From IMG/VR virus record IMGVR_UViG_3300000101_000107, positions 1 to 28,661 of that record: a stretch of DNA of 28,661 bases. The stretch is one strand, 5' to 3'. The DNA is from a virus. How positions within the stretch are numbered: the first letter of the stretch is position 1; every line of letters starts with the position of its first letter. The notes under the pieces were generated by a model. That model was not told where the DNA came from. It did not search any database and worked only from the letters and a program-made list of their open reading frames with translations. Both the position numbers and the translations under genes were made by a program. Of the stretch, positions 26,689 through 28,661 are shown piece by piece.

Positions 26689-28661
26689 ATGGACGAGCTA
26701 GACAAGTTCCTTGGTGAGTCGCCTAAAGACGAATTAGATTCCTTTCTTGATGATGGGAAAGAAGATATATCTGGCGGCGAATATGTTTCAGGATTAGCTG
26801 GCAAGGCTTTGCAAGGCATGACGTTTGGCTTTAGTGACGAGCTTGCTGGTGCGGTAGCTGGAGATAATGTCAAAGCTCAGGAGCGTCAACGTATGGCGCA
26901 GATGTCTGAACAGCACCCTGCATCGTCTTTAGGCGCTGAGTTGGGCGGGGCAGTGTTAGGCGCGGCTTTGACGCGCGGCATGCTGCCTTATGGTAAGACA
27001 ATAACAGCAGGACTTGCTAACTATGCTTCACGAGGATTGCCACAAGCACTTACAACAGCCACTGGAGTTGGTGGATTATCAGGGGGTCTATATGGTGCTG
27101 GAACAAGCGAAGGAACTTTACAAGAAAGATTACCTGATGCCGCGCAGGGTGCTGGATTTGGTGTGCTGGGTGGCGGGCTTGGTGTTGGCATTTCTCGCGC
27201 TGTGCCATCAATAGCAAAAAGAATGTCGGCGATTTTAGGGCGCAAAAAACAAGTTCCTATTGTTCAGAAGAGCGTTGCTGAGTTAGCCGAAAGCGCGGAC
27301 GTCATTCCTTCTATTGATGAGGGCGTGCAACAAACAGCTGTAGGAAAAATAAAAGAAGCGGTGGCGCAAGACTTCCCAGAGGACGCGGCTCTTGAAACTT
27401 GGAAAGACACAGGCGGGGCTGCTTTAGTTGAGCTTGGTGGGGCTAAAAGCCGACAGCTAGCTAAGGGTTCGGCGCAATACGCTGGCGGCCAGAAGGTTGC
27501 GGAGAAATTCTTTCGTGAACGTATAGCAAAAGCTCCTGAGAAGCTAAAACAAAGCATTGCAACAAATATTGCTGGCGGTGATGCTTACTATGCACAAGTA
27601 GACGATATTTTAGATGCTGGCCGCTCTAAAGCAGCGCCGTTGTATAAGAAAGCCTACCAAGGCTCTGTGAATGTTGAATTGAAGCCAGAAGTCACTAAGG
27701 CTCTAAGTAAGGCCAGAGCGGACTATGCAAGCGAACTAGCTAATGTTCCTGACAACAGCATAAAAGCTCTGGACTATGCTAAAAAGGTTCTTGACGATGA
27801 CATTGGCGAAGCGATGCGTGCAGGTAAAAACAACTTGGCTCGCTCTCGTACTCAAATCAAGAATGAACTATTGTCTGCAATGGACGAAGCTAGCCCTGAC
27901 TATGCTCAAGCCAGAAAATCAAGTGGCGATTATTTATCGCTTACCAGCGCAATGGAATCAGGGAAAGACTTTATGAAGCTAGACCCTGAGATGGTGCAAA
28001 AGACCATTAAAGGAATGGGTGAGCCAGAAAAGCTAGCCTTTCGGTCTGGCGTTAGTAAGCAGCTTCGTGATTTGATTGACAAAACCCCAGAAGGTCAAAA
28101 TATGTATAACCGCGTATTTGGCCGCCCTGAACAGCAAAAGCGTCTGGCGTCTATTCTAACGCCGTCACAATACACAAACTTGGCGCAAGACATGAAAGCT
28201 CAAGACAGGCTGTTTAAGTTGCGTAATGAGGTTCTAGGTGGCAGCCCCACCACATCTAAAGCCGTTGCGGCGGCTGAGGTTGCCGCTATCAGCGCAGACA
28301 TTGCTACTCAGACACCTACTGCGACTAGCGCCATTGCTGGCGGCCTTAAAAGAATGTTTGACGGCCTTAATGACAAACGTGCGCAAGATGTTGCAAAGAT
28401 TTTGTTTGAGGAACGCCCTGCGCAAAAATTAAAGCTATACCAAGAGATGGTTAGTCAGAAAAGCTTAAGCAAAGCTGAAAAGCAGCTAGCAAGTAAAGCT
28501 TACTTTACCGTTGATAAGTTGATGAAAGAATCTAATCTTGCCGGCGCTCTTGGCGGCGGGGTTGGTGGTGCGTCTGTTGCTCCTGAGCGATATGTCCCCA
28601 AAGCAGATTCGCCTAAAGACGACATTGGCGACCTTATTAAAAACACACCTGAAAGCAAGCC
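26689..28661 (+). CDS. large ejection/internal virion protein, 3' end cut off
   Basis: From ATG 26689, one base after the previous stop, the frame stays open to the right edge (657 codons). The N-terminus has the repeated acidic motif ELDKFLGESPKDELDSFLDDG (shown in two overlapping halves of about ten residues each), common in internal virion proteins. Gly/Ala-rich amphipathic stretches follow (85-170: GAELGGAVLGAAL, GAGFGVLGGGLGVGI) that could insert into membranes, and then long helices. No lytic transglycosylase motif is visible in this part. It matches a P22 gp16-like role in DNA delivery across the inner membrane. ADSPKDDIGDL near the edge echoes the N-terminal motif. Confidence 0.78.
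   Translation, partial: MDELDKFLGESPKDELDSFLDDGKEDISGGEYVSGLAGKALQGMTFGFSDELAGAVAGDNVKAQERQRMAQMSEQHPASSLGAELGGAVLGAALTRGMLPYGKTITAGLANYASRGLPQALTTATGVGGLSGGLYGAGTSEGTLQERLPDAAQGAGFGVLGGGLGVGISRAVPSIAKRMSAILGRKKQVPIVQKSVAELAESADVIPSIDEGVQQTAVGKIKEAVAQDFPEDAALETWKDTGGAALVELGGAKSRQLAKGSAQYAGGQKVAEKFFRERIAKAPEKLKQSIATNIAGGDAYYAQVDDILDAGRSKAAPLYKKAYQGSVNVELKPEVTKALSKARADYASELANVPDNSIKALDYAKKVLDDDIGEAMRAGKNNLARSRTQIKNELLSAMDEASPDYAQARKSSGDYLSLTSAMESGKDFMKLDPEMVQKTIKGMGEPEKLAFRSGVSKQLRDLIDKTPEGQNMYNRVFGRPEQQKRLASILTPSQYTNLAQDMKAQDRLFKLRNEVLGGSPTTSKAVAAAEVAAISADIATQTPTATSAIAGGLKRMFDGLNDKRAQDVAKILFEERPAQKLKLYQEMVSQKSLSKAEKQLASKAYFTVDKLMKESNLAGALGGGVGGASVAPERYVPKADSPKDDIGDLIKNTPESK

Noticed and set aside
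1-28661. Integrase, attachment site, CRISPR array, insertion sequence or diversity-generating retroelement
   Set aside because: No tyrosine or serine recombinase motif, no spaced repeat array, no transposase and no reverse transcriptase frame were seen, so lifestyle cannot be decided from this window.

Overview
The window is a 28.7 kb piece of a tailed double-stranded DNA phage with a P22-like head and short-tail module: portal, scaffold, coat, gp4-like tail accessory factor, gp10-like stabilization protein and three ejection-type proteins. I see no ribosomal, metabolic or integrase genes. A Gram-negative, moderately AT-rich proteobacterial host is likely: promoters are sigma70-like, there is an M15 endolysin, a holin of the 3TM/GTA type and a lipoprotein with a bacterial lipobox. 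The species cannot be named from sequence alone. The window is cut at both ends, opening inside a small membrane-protein gene of the lysis region and closing inside a large ejection-protein gene.

Layout. (1) 1-2112, rightward: a membrane/coiled-coil protein, M15 endolysin, a small unknown, a zinc-ribbon metallophosphoesterase and a holin. (2) 2227-5229, leftward early operon: a CxxC mini-protein, a lipoprotein with a transglutaminase-like cysteine-protease fold, a Ref-like nuclease, a DUF6378-type protein, an HNH nuclease, then about 590 bases without a credible gene but with many RNA-like hairpins, a broken gene and small unknowns. (3) 5230-5468, divergent promoters. (4) 5469-8977, rightward replication operon: an initiator gene carrying iteron-like repeats, a DnaB-type helicase, three unknowns and a RuvC-like resolvase without a normal start codon. 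(5) 8950-10983, leftward recombination operon that meets operon 4 head-on: a winged-helix-like protein, a small HTH protein, SSB, an Erf annealing protein, a frameshifted gene and one unknown. (6) 10984-11124, a second divergent promoter pair. (7) 11125-14046, rightward small early/middle genes, including a Fis-like HTH protein and a NinB/Orf-like protein. (8) 14090-28661, late genes: a small protein, a beta-helix tailspike-like protein, terminase subunits, and the head, tail and ejection module.

How it works together. The two divergent switches send transcription outward and toward each other. Initiator, iterons, helicase, SSB, Erf, NinB-like protein and RuvC-like resolvase form a replication and recombination set. 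The late block starts at a TAGACA-17-TATAAT promoter before 14090 and is boosted at 17861-17889, where two tandem 20-bp palindromes abut or overlap the -35 box. The main unexplained object is the structured stretch at about 3760-4290. It has T-loop-like hairpins, GNRA-loop hairpins and a repeated hairpin whose one stem change keeps pairing only in leftward RNA, so I propose a leftward non-coding RNA. Other notable points are short exact junction repeats that bracket different genes in two distant operons, a repeated extended -10 motif, and a shared TTG-start translation module in two late genes. All family assignments come from reading motifs; no database search was run.
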